The notes: generated by a model from the sequence alone, not told the origin. 64,000 nucleotides of DNA from PWQG01 sp050486205 (GCA_050486205.1 JBJHCW010000011.1:1-64000); one strand, 5' to 3'; positions 42,139-51,771 are shown, numbered from the stretch's first letter. A program made the numbers and translations.

Positions 42139-43644
42139 ATGCAGGCAGTCAGAACGCGTATCGCACCGTCACCCACTGGGGATCCTCACGTAGGCACCGC
42201 CTATATTGCGCTGTTCAACCGGTGTTTTGCACGACAGCATGGTGGCAGTTTTGTGCTGCGCATTGAGGATACGGATCAGGTGCGAAGCACGGCGCGCTCG
42301 GAACGCGATATTCTGGACGCGTTGAACTGGCTGGGGCTTGATTGGGATGAAGGTCCCGATGTTGGTGGTCAGTTTGGCCCCTATCGCCAGAGCCAGCGCA
42401 GCGACATCTACCGTCAGCACATCCAGGAGCTGCTCGACGCCGGGCATGCGTTTCGTTGTTTCTGCACCCAGGAGCGATTGCAGGCACTGAGAAGCGAACA
42501 GGTGGCCCGCAAGGAAACGGCTGGTTATGACGGCCTGTGCATGTCACTTTCCGAGGCAGAGATCAGTACCCGTCTCGCCGCAAAGGAGCCGCATGTGATC
42601 CGCATGAAGGTGCCGGTTGAGGGGGACTGTGTATTCCAGGATCGCCTGCGTGGAGAAATCCGTATCAGTTGGCAACAGATTGACATGCAGGTGCTGATGA
42701 AGTCGGACAATCTGCCGACCTACCACTTTGCCAATGTGGTGGATGATCATCTGATGCAGATCAGCCATGTGATCCGCGGTGAGGAATGGATCAATTCCAC
42801 GCCCAAGCATCTGTTGCTGTATCAGTACTTTGGTTGGCAGGCGCCGGAATTTGCCCACATGCCACTTCTGAGAAACCCGGACAAGAGCAAACTGAGCAAG
42901 CGCAAGAATCCGACCAGTATCGGGTACTACCGGGACATGGGTTATCTGCCCCAGGCCATGGTGAATTACCTGGGCATGATGGGCTGGACCATGCCGGATG
43001 GTCGTGAAAAATTTACGCTTCAGGACATGATTGCCGACTTTGATATCAACCGGGTGTCGCTCGGCGGGCCAGTGTTTGATATCGACAAGCTCGACTGGCT
43101 CAACGGCAAGTACATCCGGGAAGACCTGAGTGACGAGCAATTCATGGAGGCGTTCAGTCGTTGGGCCTTCGACCCGGCACGAATGGCTGCGCTCATGCCG
43201 CTGATTCGAAGCCGTGTGGAGCGTTTCAGCGATGTGACACCATTGGCGGGTTTCATGCTGGCCGGAATTGTACCACTGACACCTGAGCATTTCTTTCACA
43301 AGAAACTGGACGATGCCGAGTGTCGTCGTGTGCTTCAGCTGGGTATCTGGCAACTCGAGCAACTGAGCGAGTGGCACAGGGAGGGTGTTGAGAAGTGCCT
43401 GCAGCAGCTGGCTGCCCGGCTGGATATGAAAATACGCGACCTGTTGTTTCCCTTCTTTGTGGCCATCACCGGTCAGCCAGCGTCGATTTCCGTAATTGAC
43501 GCAATGGCAGTGCTCGGTCTGGATATCACGCGGGCCCGTATCCGAAACGCACTTGTTGTGCTGGGCGGCGTGTCAAAGAAAGAGGCCAAACGCCTGGAGA
43601 AGGAATTTCAGCAATTGTTGGAATCAGCGCCCGCTAGTGATTGA
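42139..43644 (+). CDS. gltX: Glutamyl-tRNA synthetase
   Basis: 501 residues. It charges tRNA-Glu with glutamate. The HIGH-type motif is P-S-P-T-G-D-P-H-V-G-T-A-Y at 10-22 and the KMSKS-type motif is K-L-S-K-R-K at 251-256. The zinc region has C-F-C near 111 and a lone C near 134; the later histidine ligand known from E. coli is not obvious, so metal binding may be weak or lost. Its stop codon lies within the -35 element of the tRNA-Ala promoter. The window also encodes its tRNA substrate at 19830. Confidence 0.95.
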   Translation: MQAVRTRIAPSPTGDPHVGTAYIALFNRCFARQHGGSFVLRIEDTDQVRSTARSERDILDALNWLGLDWDEGPDVGGQFGPYRQSQRSDIYRQHIQELLDAGHAFRCFCTQERLQALRSEQVARKETAGYDGLCMSLSEAEISTRLAAKEPHVIRMKVPVEGDCVFQDRLRGEIRISWQQIDMQVLMKSDNLPTYHFANVVDDHLMQISHVIRGEEWINSTPKHLLLYQYFGWQAPEFAHMPLLRNPDKSKLSKRKNPTSIGYYRDMGYLPQAMVNYLGMMGWTMPDGREKFTLQDMIADFDINRVSLGGPVFDIDKLDWLNGKYIREDLSDEQFMEAFSRWAFDPARMAALMPLIRSRVERFSDVTPLAGFMLAGIVPLTPEHFFHKKLDDAECRRVLQLGIWQLEQLSEWHREGVEKCLQQLAARLDMKIRDLLFPFFVAITGQPASISVIDAMAVLGLDITRARIRNALVVLGGVSKKEAKRLEKEFQQLLESAPASD

Positions 43645-43669
43645 CAGCACCGGCGGGGGCGCCTAAAAT
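43641..43669 (+). promoter_or_regulatory. Strong sigma-70 promoter of tRNA-Ala
   Basis: A perfect TTGACA at 43641-43646, a 17-base GC-rich spacer and TAAAAT at 43664-43669, then a GCGCGTC discriminator typical of stable RNA genes. The TGA stop of gltX (43642-43644) lies inside the -35 box. Start expected near 43676, 14 bases before the tRNA. Confidence 0.85.
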
Positions 43670-43689
43670 GCGCGTCTCCTGCCGATTGT

Positions 43690-43765
43690 GGGGCTATAGC
43701 TCAGCTGGGAGAGCGCAACGCTGGCAGCGTTGAGGTCATCGGTTCGATCCCGATTAGCTCCACCA
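43690..43765 (+). tRNA. tRNA-Ala (anticodon GGC)
   Basis: 76 bases with an encoded CCA. The acceptor arms are GGGGCTA/TAGCTCC with one G-T pair and discriminator A. The anticodon stem is CAACG/CGTTG around loop CTGGCAG, giving GGC. The T loop is TTCGATC. The promoter is directly upstream. Confidence 0.97.
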
Positions 43766-43814
43766 AATTTCCATTCCGTCATCCAGAAGTCCGGGCAACG
43801 CCGTGACTTTACCC

Positions 43815-43832
43815 CCTGCAGTTTTCTGCAGG
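43815..43832 (+). terminator. Possible weak terminator after tRNA-Ala
   Basis: A 7-bp perfect stem (43815-43821 with 43826-43832) around TTTT. The sequence after it is only moderately T-rich with no run, so termination here is uncertain. gltA converges from the other side. Confidence 0.3.
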
Positions 43833-43912
43833 CCAGTTTGTCTTCCGTTTTCATTATTGCGCAGAAGCGTGGACTTCCCTGTCCAGCGCCATATGGCATT
43901 CTTTGTGAGGGC

Positions 43913-45196
43913 TTACCTGGCGGAAGGGTAGTCGCGTGTGGTTGCACCAGTATAAAGCTGACGCGGGCGACCGATTTTATAGGGGTTGCTCAGCATTTCG
44001 TTCCAGTGCGCGATCCAGCCAGGTGTGCGGCCGATCGCAAAGATTACAGTGAACATGCTGGTCGGAATGCCGATAGCCTTGAGGATGATGCCGGAATAGA
44101 AATCGACATTGGGGTACAGCTTGCGCTTGATGAAATACTCATCCTCGAGTGCAATCTTTTCCAGTTTGCGTGCCATACGGAACAGGGGGTCATTGTCCAC
44201 ACCCAGTTCGGTCAATACTTCGTTACAGATCTTTTGCATGACGCGTGAGCGCGGGTCAAAATTCTTGTAGACACGGTGACCAAAACCCATCAGACGGAAG
44301 GGATCATCCTTGTCCTTGGCGCGCGCGATGAACTCTTCGATGCGTGATTCATCACCGATCTCGCTCAGCATGCGCAGCACAGCTTCATTGGCGCCACCGT
44401 GTGCAGGCCCCCACAGGGCGGAGATGCCCGATGCAATACAGGCGTAGGGGTTGGCGCCGGTAGAGCCAGCCAATCGTACAGTGGAGGTGGACGCATTCTG
44501 CTCGTGGTCGGCGTGCAGCAGGAAGATCACGTCCATGGCCTTGGCCAGGGTGGGGCTGATCTCAGGCTCTTCACAAGGAGTGCTGAACATCATGTGCAGG
44601 AAGTTTTCGGCATAACCGAGATCGTTGCGCGGATACATGAAAGGCTGGCCAATGCTGTGCTTGTAGGTCATGGCCGCAATGGTTGGCATTTTGGCAATCA
44701 GTCGATGTGCTGCTGTGCGTCGGTGTTCCGGGTCATCAATATCAATGGAGTCGTGATAAAACGCAGACAGTGCACCAACCACACCGACCATGATGGCCAT
44801 CGGGTGAGCATTGCGCGGAAAGCCGTTGAAGAAGTGGTACATCTGTTCATGTACCATGGTGTGATAACGGATGCTGTCGCTGAAGTCGACTTTCTGTTTA
44901 TCGTCTGGCAGTTCGCCATTGAGGAGCAGGTAACAGGTTTCAAGGTAATCGGAATGTTCGGCGAGTTGATCGATGGGGTAGCCACGATGGAGCAGGGTGC
45001 CTTTTTCGCCGTCGATGTAGGTGATGCTGGATTCACATGCCGCCGTTGACATGAAGCCGGGATCGAAGGTGAACAGGCCCTGGCCTACAAGACGGCTCAC
45101 ATCGACCACATCCGGGCCCATGGTGCCCTGACGTACCGGAAGTTCAATGCTGGTTTCGCTTCCTTCCAGGCTCAGGTGGGCTTTCTTGTCACTCAT
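43913..45196 (-). CDS. gltA: Citrate synthase (type II)
   Basis: 427 residues, the length of E. coli GltA. It condenses acetyl-CoA and oxaloacetate into citrate, the entry step of the TCA cycle. Active-site segments are visible: H-A-D-H-E-Q-N-A-S-T, G-P-A-H-G-G-A-N-E, M-G-F-G-H-R-V-Y-K-N-F-D-P-R and the late W-I-A-H-W-N-E-M. The large N-terminal NADH-binding region typical of hexameric gram-negative enzymes is present. It is divergent from sdhCDAB, with 452 bases between. Confidence 0.97.
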   Translation of the reverse strand: MSDKKAHLSLEGSETSIELPVRQGTMGPDVVDVSRLVGQGLFTFDPGFMSTAACESSITYIDGEKGTLLHRGYPIDQLAEHSDYLETCYLLLNGELPDDKQKVDFSDSIRYHTMVHEQMYHFFNGFPRNAHPMAIMVGVVGALSAFYHDSIDIDDPEHRRTAAHRLIAKMPTIAAMTYKHSIGQPFMYPRNDLGYAENFLHMMFSTPCEEPEISPTLAKAMDVIFLLHADHEQNASTSTVRLAGSTGANPYACIASGISALWGPAHGGANEAVLRMLSEIGDESRIEEFIARAKDKDDPFRLMGFGHRVYKNFDPRSRVMQKICNEVLTELGVDNDPLFRMARKLEKIALEDEYFIKRKLYPNVDFYSGIILKAIGIPTSMFTVIFAIGRTPGWIAHWNEMLSNPYKIGRPRQLYTGATTRDYPSAR

Positions 45197-45648
45197 ACAT
45201 TACTCCTGTTGACTGTATTGTTCTTCACGCTGGTACGCTCAGAGCGTGCGTCAGGTTCAGCGACGCTGAGCTTTTGACCAGTTCGTGCCGGGTATTTCAG
45301 GCTTTTCGGATGCGCCCCTGCCATCAGCCGAAGATCCTGCGGGCATGGAGCGTGCGGCAAATGTAGTATTTTAACATAAACCTTCCGGGGAGAACCCCCT
45401 GTTACACAATATTTCCCTAGCCTGACAGAATGTTGTCAAAAGTTGCGTGTCAAGCCAGCGATTTATTGTATTCCGGGGGGTATAAGTCTATACTCGGCGC
45501 CCATGGTCTCAACTTTGCAACGTCGCTTGAGAACTGGGGCAGGCAGGCTCTTCAGTGCGTCGCCCCGACGGTTGATCGGCATCTCTGACGCTGCCGGTCA
45601 GTTTCGCTAACCAGGCCCGTTGTCGGGCTGTAACTGAATCGGCTACCA
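45197..45648. other. gltA-sdhC divergent regulatory region (452 bases, no gene)
   Basis: No credible reading frame or RNA gene is seen. It contains the sdh promoter at 45466-45494 and a leader of about 150 bases. The leader has an inverted repeat TCTCAA/TTGAGA around 45507-45532. On the gltA side, short inverted repeats occur around 45236-45268, and an AT-rich stretch near 45364-45380 could hold the gltA -10. Operators for ArcA or CRP cannot be assigned by eye. Confidence 0.6.
45466..45494 (+). promoter_or_regulatory. Probable sdhCDAB promoter
   Basis: TTGTAT at 45466-45471, a 17-base spacer containing a run of six G, and TATACT at 45489-45494. A start near 45501 leaves about 148 bases of leader before the GTG of sdhC. 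Confidence 0.6.
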
Positions 45649-46023
45649 GTGAAAGATAACAGACCCAAGAATCTCAATCTGACCACAATTCATTTCCCCA
45701 TTCCAGCCATTACCTCGATTCTGCACAGAATCTCCGGGGTTGTGCTTTTTGCCGGCACAGCCGTCCTGATGTGGCTGCTGGCCGAATCACTGCGTTCGGA
45801 GCAGGGATTCCAGCAAGTGCAGGAGTGGCTGTCACTGCCACTTGTCAAGCTGATCGTCTGGGCCATTGTTTCGGCACTGCTTTATCACGTGATTGCCGGC
45901 GTTCGCCATCTGCTGATGGATATCGGTATTGGTGAGACGCTGGAAGGCGGCCGCACAGGCGCCATTATGATCATCGTTTTCTCGGCCGTTGCCATTGTGC
46001 TTGCGGGGGTGTGGATATGGTAA
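45649..46023 (+). CDS. sdhC: Succinate dehydrogenase cytochrome b556 subunit
   Basis: 124 residues, GTG start with only a weak ribosome site. It has three membrane helices. The family motif near the N-terminus (I-T-S-I-L-H-R-I-S-G-V) supplies quinone-site Ser and Arg. The heme b ligand histidine is in L-L-Y-H-V-I-A-G-V-R-H-L-L-M-D. With SdhD it anchors complex II in the inner membrane and passes electrons to ubiquinone. It overlaps sdhD by 13 bases. Confidence 0.94.
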   Translation: MKDNRPKNLNLTTIHFPIPAITSILHRISGVVLFAGTAVLMWLLAESLRSEQGFQQVQEWLSLPLVKLIVWAIVSALLYHVIAGVRHLLMDIGIGETLEGGRTGAIMIIVFSAVAIVLAGVWIW

Positions 46024-46385
46024 GCAATGTCACCAGTTTCAGTCGCTCAGGTCTGGCTGATTGGGTAATCCAGCGCTTCAGCGCCATCATTCTGACAGTC
46101 TATTCAGTCGGCATTCTCGGCTATCTGGTCCTGAATCCTGATCTGCAGTATACGCAGTGGCAAGCCCTGTTCGGTGCCACCTGGATGCGCGTCACCAGTC
46201 TGCTGGTTGTTGTTGCCATCTGTGCCCACGCCTGGATTGGCATGTGGACGGTAGCAACCGACTACCTGACCGAAGCCGCATTTGGCAGCAAGGCTGCTGT
46301 CATCCGCCTGACGTTCCAGGCTGTATGTGTGATTGTGATTTTCACCTACCTCGTCTGGGGTGTTCAGATTCTGTGGGGATTCTAA
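46011..46385 (+). CDS. sdhD: Succinate dehydrogenase membrane anchor subunit
   Basis: 124 residues (ATG at 46011 or 46017). Three membrane helices, with the W-V-I-Q-R-F-S-A-I-I-L quinone-site segment near residue 18. The heme-ligand/quinone region is A-H-A-W-I-G-M-W-T-V-A-T-D-Y. It overlaps sdhC and abuts sdhA directly. Confidence 0.93.
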   Translation: MDMVSNVTSFSRSGLADWVIQRFSAIILTVYSVGILGYLVLNPDLQYTQWQALFGATWMRVTSLLVVVAICAHAWIGMWTVATDYLTEAAFGSKAAVIRLTFQAVCVIVIFTYLVWGVQILWGF

Positions 46386-48158
46386 ATGAGTGGTATGCGA
46401 ACTCTGTCGTTTGACGCAGTGATTGTTGGTGGTGGCGGCGCCGGAATGCGGGCAGCACTGCAGTTGTCTCAATCCGGCTACAAGACTGCGGTCATCACCA
46501 AGGTGTTTCCAACGCGCTCGCACACTGTGTCCGCACAGGGTGGTATCACCTGTGCCATTGCCAGTGACGACCCCAACGACGACTGGCGTTGGCACATGTA
46601 TGACACAGTCAAGGGATCGGATTATATCGGTGACCAGGAAGCCATCGAATATATGTGCAGCGAAGGTCCGCAGACCGTATTCGAGCTGGAGCACATGGGC
46701 CTGCCGTTTTCCAGAACAGAGAATGGCCGGATCTATCAGCGACCGTTTGGTGGCCAGTCCAAGAATTATGGTGAAGGTGGCCAGGCCGCCCGCACCTGCG
46801 CAGCGGCAGACCGGACCGGACATGCGCTGCTGCACACCCTTTATCAGGGCAACCTGAAGAACAACACTGTATTCTTCAATGAATGGTACGCCGTGGATCT
46901 GGTGCGCAACCAGGATGGCGTGGTGGTGGGTGTTATTGCCATCTGCATTGAAACCGGTGAAACCGTATATGTGCGCTCCAAAGCCACTGTGTTTGCCACC
47001 GGCGGTGCCGGTCGTATCTATGCCTCCACTACCAATGCCCTGATCAACACCGGTGATGGTGTTGGCATGGCGCTGCGCGCTGGCTATCCGGTCCAGGATA
47101 TTGAAATGTGGCAATTCCACCCGACTGGCATCTACGGTGCCGGCACACTGGTCACCGAGGGTTGTCGGGGTGAGGGTGGTTACCTGATCAACAAGGATGG
47201 TGAGCGCTTCATGGAGCGTTATGCCCCCAATGCCAAGGATCTGGCCGGTCGCGATGTGGTTGCCCGTTCCATGGTGCTGGAAATCATTGAGGGACGCGGT
47301 TGTGGTGAAAACGGCGATCACGTGATGCTGAAACTGGATCATCTTGGCGAGAAAGTACTCAACACCAAGCTGCCTGGCATACTTGAGCTGTCACGTACTT
47401 TTGCTCATGTGGATCCGGTGAAAGAACCGATTCCGGTAGTACCTACCTGCCACTACATGATGGGTGGCATTCCAACCAATATTGATGGCCAGGCGCTGAC
47501 ACAGGATGCCAATGGTCAGGATCAGGTGATAGAGGGCCTGTTTGCCGTTGGTGAAGTCGCCTGTGTATCGGTACATGGCGCCAACCGCCTTGGCGGCAAC
47601 TCGCTTCTGGACCTGGTGGTTTTTGGCCGCGCAGCAGGCAAGCACATCGAAGAGCGTCTGCGTCAGGGCATTGAACACCGCTCGGCGTCCGAAACCGATA
47701 TCGATCAGGCCATGCAACGTCTGCAGCGTCTGAATGACAGCACAGGTGGTGAAAAAGTCGCATCCGTGCGGGCAGACCTGCAGGATGTCATGCAGAAGCA
47801 TTTTGGTGTGTTCCGCACCGGTAAATTCATGCAGGAAGGCATCGAGAAACTCAAGGTGCTGCGTGAGCGCCTGTCCGATATCCAGCTTGAAGACAAGAGC
47901 ATGGTGTTCAACACTGCCCGGATTGAGGCGCTGGAGCTGGAAAACCTGTTTGAAGTGGCCGAGGCAACGGCAATTGCTGCCGAGACACGTAATGAAAGCC
48001 GCGGCGCGCATGCCCGCGAGGACTTCCAGGAGCGGGATGACAAAAACTGGCTTTGTCATTCCATGTACTTCCCCGCTGACAAGCGTGTGGGCAAGCGTGA
48101 TGTGAATTTTGCACCCAGGACAGTGGACAAGTTCGAGCCCAAGATTAGAACCTATTAA
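46386..48158 (+). CDS. sdhA: Succinate dehydrogenase flavoprotein subunit
   Basis: 590 residues (E. coli 588). It oxidises succinate to fumarate. The FAD-binding fold is V-I-V-G-G-G-G-A-G-M-R-A. The covalent FAD histidine lies in R-S-H-T-V-S-A-Q-G-G. Substrate residues occur in H-P-T-G-I-Y-G-A-G-T-L and T-E-G-C-R-G-E-G-G, with the arginine/histidine site in P-T-C-H-Y-M-M-G-G-I. It begins on the base after the sdhD stop. Confidence 0.97.
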   Translation: MSGMRTLSFDAVIVGGGGAGMRAALQLSQSGYKTAVITKVFPTRSHTVSAQGGITCAIASDDPNDDWRWHMYDTVKGSDYIGDQEAIEYMCSEGPQTVFELEHMGLPFSRTENGRIYQRPFGGQSKNYGEGGQAARTCAAADRTGHALLHTLYQGNLKNNTVFFNEWYAVDLVRNQDGVVVGVIAICIETGETVYVRSKATVFATGGAGRIYASTTNALINTGDGVGMALRAGYPVQDIEMWQFHPTGIYGAGTLVTEGCRGEGGYLINKDGERFMERYAPNAKDLAGRDVVARSMVLEIIEGRGCGENGDHVMLKLDHLGEKVLNTKLPGILELSRTFAHVDPVKEPIPVVPTCHYMMGGIPTNIDGQALTQDANGQDQVIEGLFAVGEVACVSVHGANRLGGNSLLDLVVFGRAAGKHIEERLRQGIEHRSASETDIDQAMQRLQRLNDSTGGEKVASVRADLQDVMQKHFGVFRTGKFMQEGIEKLKVLRERLSDIQLEDKSMVFNTARIEALELENLFEVAEATAIAAETRNESRGAHAREDFQERDDKNWLCHSMYFPADKRVGKRDVNFAPRTVDKFEPKIRTY

Positions 48159-48204
48159 CCGCCCGGCGGGTTGTGCCGCCAGAAGCAGATAAGGTGGAAA
48201 TAAC

Positions 48205-48909
48205 GTGTTAGTAAGTCTGTATCGCTACAATCCGGAAACGGACAGCAAGCCGACCATGCAGAACGTGGAAGTGGATATTCCCGCGGGCAAGGACCTGATG
48301 GTTCTGGACGTGCTGGAGCTGATCAAGAAGCAGGATCCCACCATTGCCTATCGGCGCTCATGCCGTGAAGGCGTCTGTGGCTCCGATGGCATGAACATGA
48401 ATGGCACCAATGGCCTGGCCTGTATCACGCCGATTTCGCAGGTGGCCAAGAAGGGTAAGCTCGTATTGAGGCCACTTCCCGGACTGCCGGTGATCAGGGA
48501 CCTGGTTGTGGATATGACCATTTTCTACAAACAGTTCGAGAAAGTGCAACCGTTCCTTCAAAACGATACACCAGCGCCGGCTATCGAGCGGCTGCAGTCG
48601 CCGGAAGATCGGGAAAAACTGGATGGCCTGTACGAATGCATACTGTGCGCCTGCTGCAGCACCCAATGCCCGTCGTTCTGGTGGAATCCCGAAAAATTCA
48701 TTGGTCCGGCCGGCCTTTTGCAAGCGTACCGCTTCCTGGCCGACAGTCGCGACACAGCAACTGAACAGCGGCTCGCTGATCTGGAAGATCCATTCAGCGT
48801 GTTTCGCTGTCGCGGCATCATGAATTGTGTCGCGGTTTGCCCCAAGGGGCTGAACCCTACAAGAGCAATAGGCCATATCCGAACCATGCTGTTGCAGCGC
48901 GGTTCCTGA
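48205..48909 (+). CDS. sdhB: Succinate dehydrogenase iron-sulfur subunit
   Basis: 234 residues (E. coli 238), GTG start at 48205. It carries three clusters. The 2Fe-2S ligands are in S-C-R-E-G-V-C-G-S-D-G and the following C. The 4Fe-4S and 3Fe-4S ligands are in C-I-L-C-A-C-C-S-T-Q-C-P and C-R-G-I-M-N-C-V-A-V-C-P-K. It links SdhA to the membrane anchor. sucA follows 18 bases later. Confidence 0.96.
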   Translation: MLVSLYRYNPETDSKPTMQNVEVDIPAGKDLMVLDVLELIKKQDPTIAYRRSCREGVCGSDGMNMNGTNGLACITPISQVAKKGKLVLRPLPGLPVIRDLVVDMTIFYKQFEKVQPFLQNDTPAPAIERLQSPEDREKLDGLYECILCACCSTQCPSFWWNPEKFIGPAGLLQAYRFLADSRDTATEQRLADLEDPFSVFRCRGIMNCVAVCPKGLNPTRAIGHIRTMLLQRGS

Positions 48910-48927
48910 CAATCAAGGCAGACTATC

Positions 48928-51771
48928 ATGCATGACAGCATCATGGAGTTAATGTGGAGCACTGGCCACCTCAACGGTGGCAACGCCGCCTATGTTGAGG
49001 AACTCTACGACCAGTTCCTGAAAGATCCTGAACAGGTGCCTGAAGAGTGGAGCAAGTATTTCGAGTCATTGCCGAGCATTGCCGGAAGTGACGCAGCTGA
49101 AGTCTCTCATCGGGAGATACAGGATTATTTCCGGAAAGTTGGCAAGACCAGTCGTTTCATGCCGGTACTCAGCAACGATGTGGTTGTACATTCCGAGCAT
49201 GAGAACAAGCAGGTGCAGGTGTTGCACCTGATCAGTTCCTACCGCGTCCGGGGCCATCAGAAAGCCAATCTTGACCCGCTGAATCTGATGCATCGAGAGC
49301 GTGTGCCTGACCTGGATCTTGAGTTCTATAACCTGTCCACGGGCGACTACTCCACCATCTTTCAGACCGGCTCTCTGTTCATCAACAGGGAAACTGCCAC
49401 GCTGCGGGAGATTGTAGATATTCTGGAGAATATCTACTGTAAATCCATTGGCTACGAATTCATGCATATTGTGAATCTGGCCGAGAAGCAGTGGATACAG
49501 AAACGCATCGAATCCAATCACGGTAGCCCGAACTTTTCACCGGATATACGCAAACATTTGCTTGAGCGTCTCACCGCGGCAGAAGGCCTTGAGAAACATC
49601 TGGATTCCAAGTATCCGGGTACAAAACGTTTTGGCCTGGAAGGTGGTGAGAGCCTGATCCCGTTGCTGGATGAGCTGATCCAGCGTTCAGGCAGTTATGG
49701 CGTCAAGGAAGTGGTTATTGGCATGGCCCACCGGGGCCGGTTGAACGTGCTGGTGAATATTCTTGGCAAGAACCCGGCTGAGCTGTTTGACGAGTTTGAA
49801 GGGCGGGCAACCTACAAGAGTTCAGGTGACGTAAAGTATCACCAGGGTTTTTCATCCAATGTGATGACTGCCGGTGGCGAGGTGCATCTGGCCATGGCCT
49901 TCAACCCCTCGCATCTTGAGATTGTTGCACCAGTGGTTGAAGGATCTGTCCGTGCACGTCAGGATCGCCGCAAGGATGATCTTGGCCATAGTGTTGTGCC
50001 TGTCATCATACATGGTGACGCAGCCTTCGCCGGTCAGGGTGTGGTCATGGAAACGTTCCAGATGTCCAAGACCCGCGCTTACTCCACCGGTGGCACTGTG
50101 CATATCATCATCAACAATCAGGTGGGTTTCACAACCAGCAAGCAGATTGATGCGCGTTCCACCGAATATTGTACTGACGTGGCAAAAATGGTGCAGGCAC
50201 CCATATTCCACGTCAACGCAGATGATCCAGAGGCGGTGCTTTTTGTTACACAGTTGGCACTGGATTTCCGTTATGAATTCGGCAAGGACGTGGTCATAGA
50301 CCTTATCTGTTATCGACGCAGGGGACATAACGAAACCGACGAGCCGTCGGCGACCCAGCCTTTGATGTACAAGCAGATCCGGCAACAGAAAACCACTCGC
50401 GCGCTTTATGCCGAGTTGCTGGTGGCTGACGGATTGTTGAGCGAAGAAGAGTCTGATGAATGGAGCAAGAAGTATCGCAAGGCGCTGGATACCGGTGAGC
50501 ATGTGGTAAAGAGCCTGGTCAAGGAGCCCTCGGTCGAGCTCTTCGTTGACTGGAGCCCTTACCTTGGGCATGAATGGAGCCCGAGGTACAACACGTCGAT
50601 GAAGCTTGAAAGCTTGCAGGCCATTGCACGCAAGGTCTCCAGTATTCCCGAGTCACTGAAACTCCATCGGCAGGTCAAGAAAATAGTCGATGACCGAAAG
50701 GAGATGGCAGAAGGCGAGAAGCCGGTGGATTGGGGTTTCGCTGAAACGCTGGCGTACGCGTCGATATTGACCACGGGTAATCGTGTGCGTATCACGGGTC
50801 AGGACGTCGGCCGCGGTACTTTCTCCCATCGCCATGCTGTGCTGCACAGCCAGGACGATGGCAAGGAATACCGACCGCTGCAGACCATTGCGCCAGATGA
50901 GAAATTTTTCTCCATTTATGACTCCTTGTTGTCCGAAGCTGCTGTGCTGGCATTTGAATACGGTTATGCCACAACCACACCCAATGCGTTGGTGGTGTGG
51001 GAGGCGCAGTTCGGTGATTTTGCCAACTCAGCCCAGGTCGTGATTGATCAGTTCATCACCAGTGGCGAACACAAGTGGCAGCGGCTCTGTGGTCTGACCA
51101 TGCTGCTGCCGCATGGCTACGAAGGGCAGGGGCCCGAGCACTCGTCAGCCAGGCTGGAGCGGTTCCTCCAGCTCTGTGCGGAGCACAACATCCAGGTGTG
51201 TCTGCCAACCACTGCGGCACAGGTGTTCCACATGTTGCGTCGCCAGGTGTTGTGTCCGCTGCGCAAGCCGCTGATTGTCATGTCACCCAAAAGCCTGCTG
51301 CGTCACAAGGAAACTGTTGCGACGCTGGAAGAGTTGGCAGAAGGTACCTTTCAGGTGGTCATCAGTGAAACCGATGATGACGTCAAGCCAGAGAAAGTTG
51401 ACCGTGTCATTCTGTGCTCCGGCAAGGTCTATTACGACCTGCGCAAGGAGCGACGCGAGCGTGGCATCACCAACATCGCCATCATCCGGCTTGAGCAGCT
51501 GTACCCGTTCCCGGAGGATGACCTAAAGGATGCCATGACACCGTTTACCCACATGTCCGAAGTGGTGTGGTGTCAGGAAGAACCCATGAACCAGGGTGCA
51601 TGGTATTCCAGTCAGCACCATATGCGGCGGGTCATCCACGCGTTGAAACCCGAAATCAATCTTACCTATGCGGGCAGGGAAGCATCAGCCGCCGCCGCAG
51701 CCGGTTACCCGGCGCTGCATGAAGAGCAGCTGCGCACATTCCTGGATCAGGCATTGAGTTTTGAAAACTAA
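48928..51771 (+). CDS. sucA: 2-oxoglutarate dehydrogenase E1 component
   Basis: 947 residues (E. coli 933). It is thiamine-diphosphate dependent and decarboxylates 2-oxoglutarate, transferring succinyl to SucB lipoate. The cofactor region includes G-M-A-H-R-G-R-L-N-V-L, G-D-A-A-F-A-G-Q-G-V-V and the N-N-Q-V-G-F-T-T loop. The C-terminal half has E-A-Q-F-G-D-F-A-N-S-A-Q and L-P-H-G-Y-E-G-Q-G-P-E-H-S-S-A-R. The N-terminal ~45 residues form the short E2-binding segment. Confidence 0.97.
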   Translation: MHDSIMELMWSTGHLNGGNAAYVEELYDQFLKDPEQVPEEWSKYFESLPSIAGSDAAEVSHREIQDYFRKVGKTSRFMPVLSNDVVVHSEHENKQVQVLHLISSYRVRGHQKANLDPLNLMHRERVPDLDLEFYNLSTGDYSTIFQTGSLFINRETATLREIVDILENIYCKSIGYEFMHIVNLAEKQWIQKRIESNHGSPNFSPDIRKHLLERLTAAEGLEKHLDSKYPGTKRFGLEGGESLIPLLDELIQRSGSYGVKEVVIGMAHRGRLNVLVNILGKNPAELFDEFEGRATYKSSGDVKYHQGFSSNVMTAGGEVHLAMAFNPSHLEIVAPVVEGSVRARQDRRKDDLGHSVVPVIIHGDAAFAGQGVVMETFQMSKTRAYSTGGTVHIIINNQVGFTTSKQIDARSTEYCTDVAKMVQAPIFHVNADDPEAVLFVTQLALDFRYEFGKDVVIDLICYRRRGHNETDEPSATQPLMYKQIRQQKTTRALYAELLVADGLLSEEESDEWSKKYRKALDTGEHVVKSLVKEPSVELFVDWSPYLGHEWSPRYNTSMKLESLQAIARKVSSIPESLKLHRQVKKIVDDRKEMAEGEKPVDWGFAETLAYASILTTGNRVRITGQDVGRGTFSHRHAVLHSQDDGKEYRPLQTIAPDEKFFSIYDSLLSEAAVLAFEYGYATTTPNALVVWEAQFGDFANSAQVVIDQFITSGEHKWQRLCGLTMLLPHGYEGQGPEHSSARLERFLQLCAEHNIQVCLPTTAAQVFHMLRRQVLCPLRKPLIVMSPKSLLRHKETVATLEELAEGTFQVVISETDDDVKPEKVDRVILCSGKVYYDLRKERRERGITNIAIIRLEQLYPFPEDDLKDAMTPFTHMSEVVWCQEEPMNQGAWYSSQHHMRRVIHALKPEINLTYAGREASAAAAAGYPALHEEQLRTFLDQALSFEN

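Noticed and set aside
42139..43644. gltX as a broken gene because a zinc ligand seems missing
   Set aside because: Both catalytic motifs and full length are intact. Loss of the zinc site is known among glutamyl-tRNA synthetases, so this is variation and not damage.
46104..47342. 412-codon frame on the minus strand
   Set aside because: It lies opposite sdhD and sdhA, both certain. It is a shadow frame.
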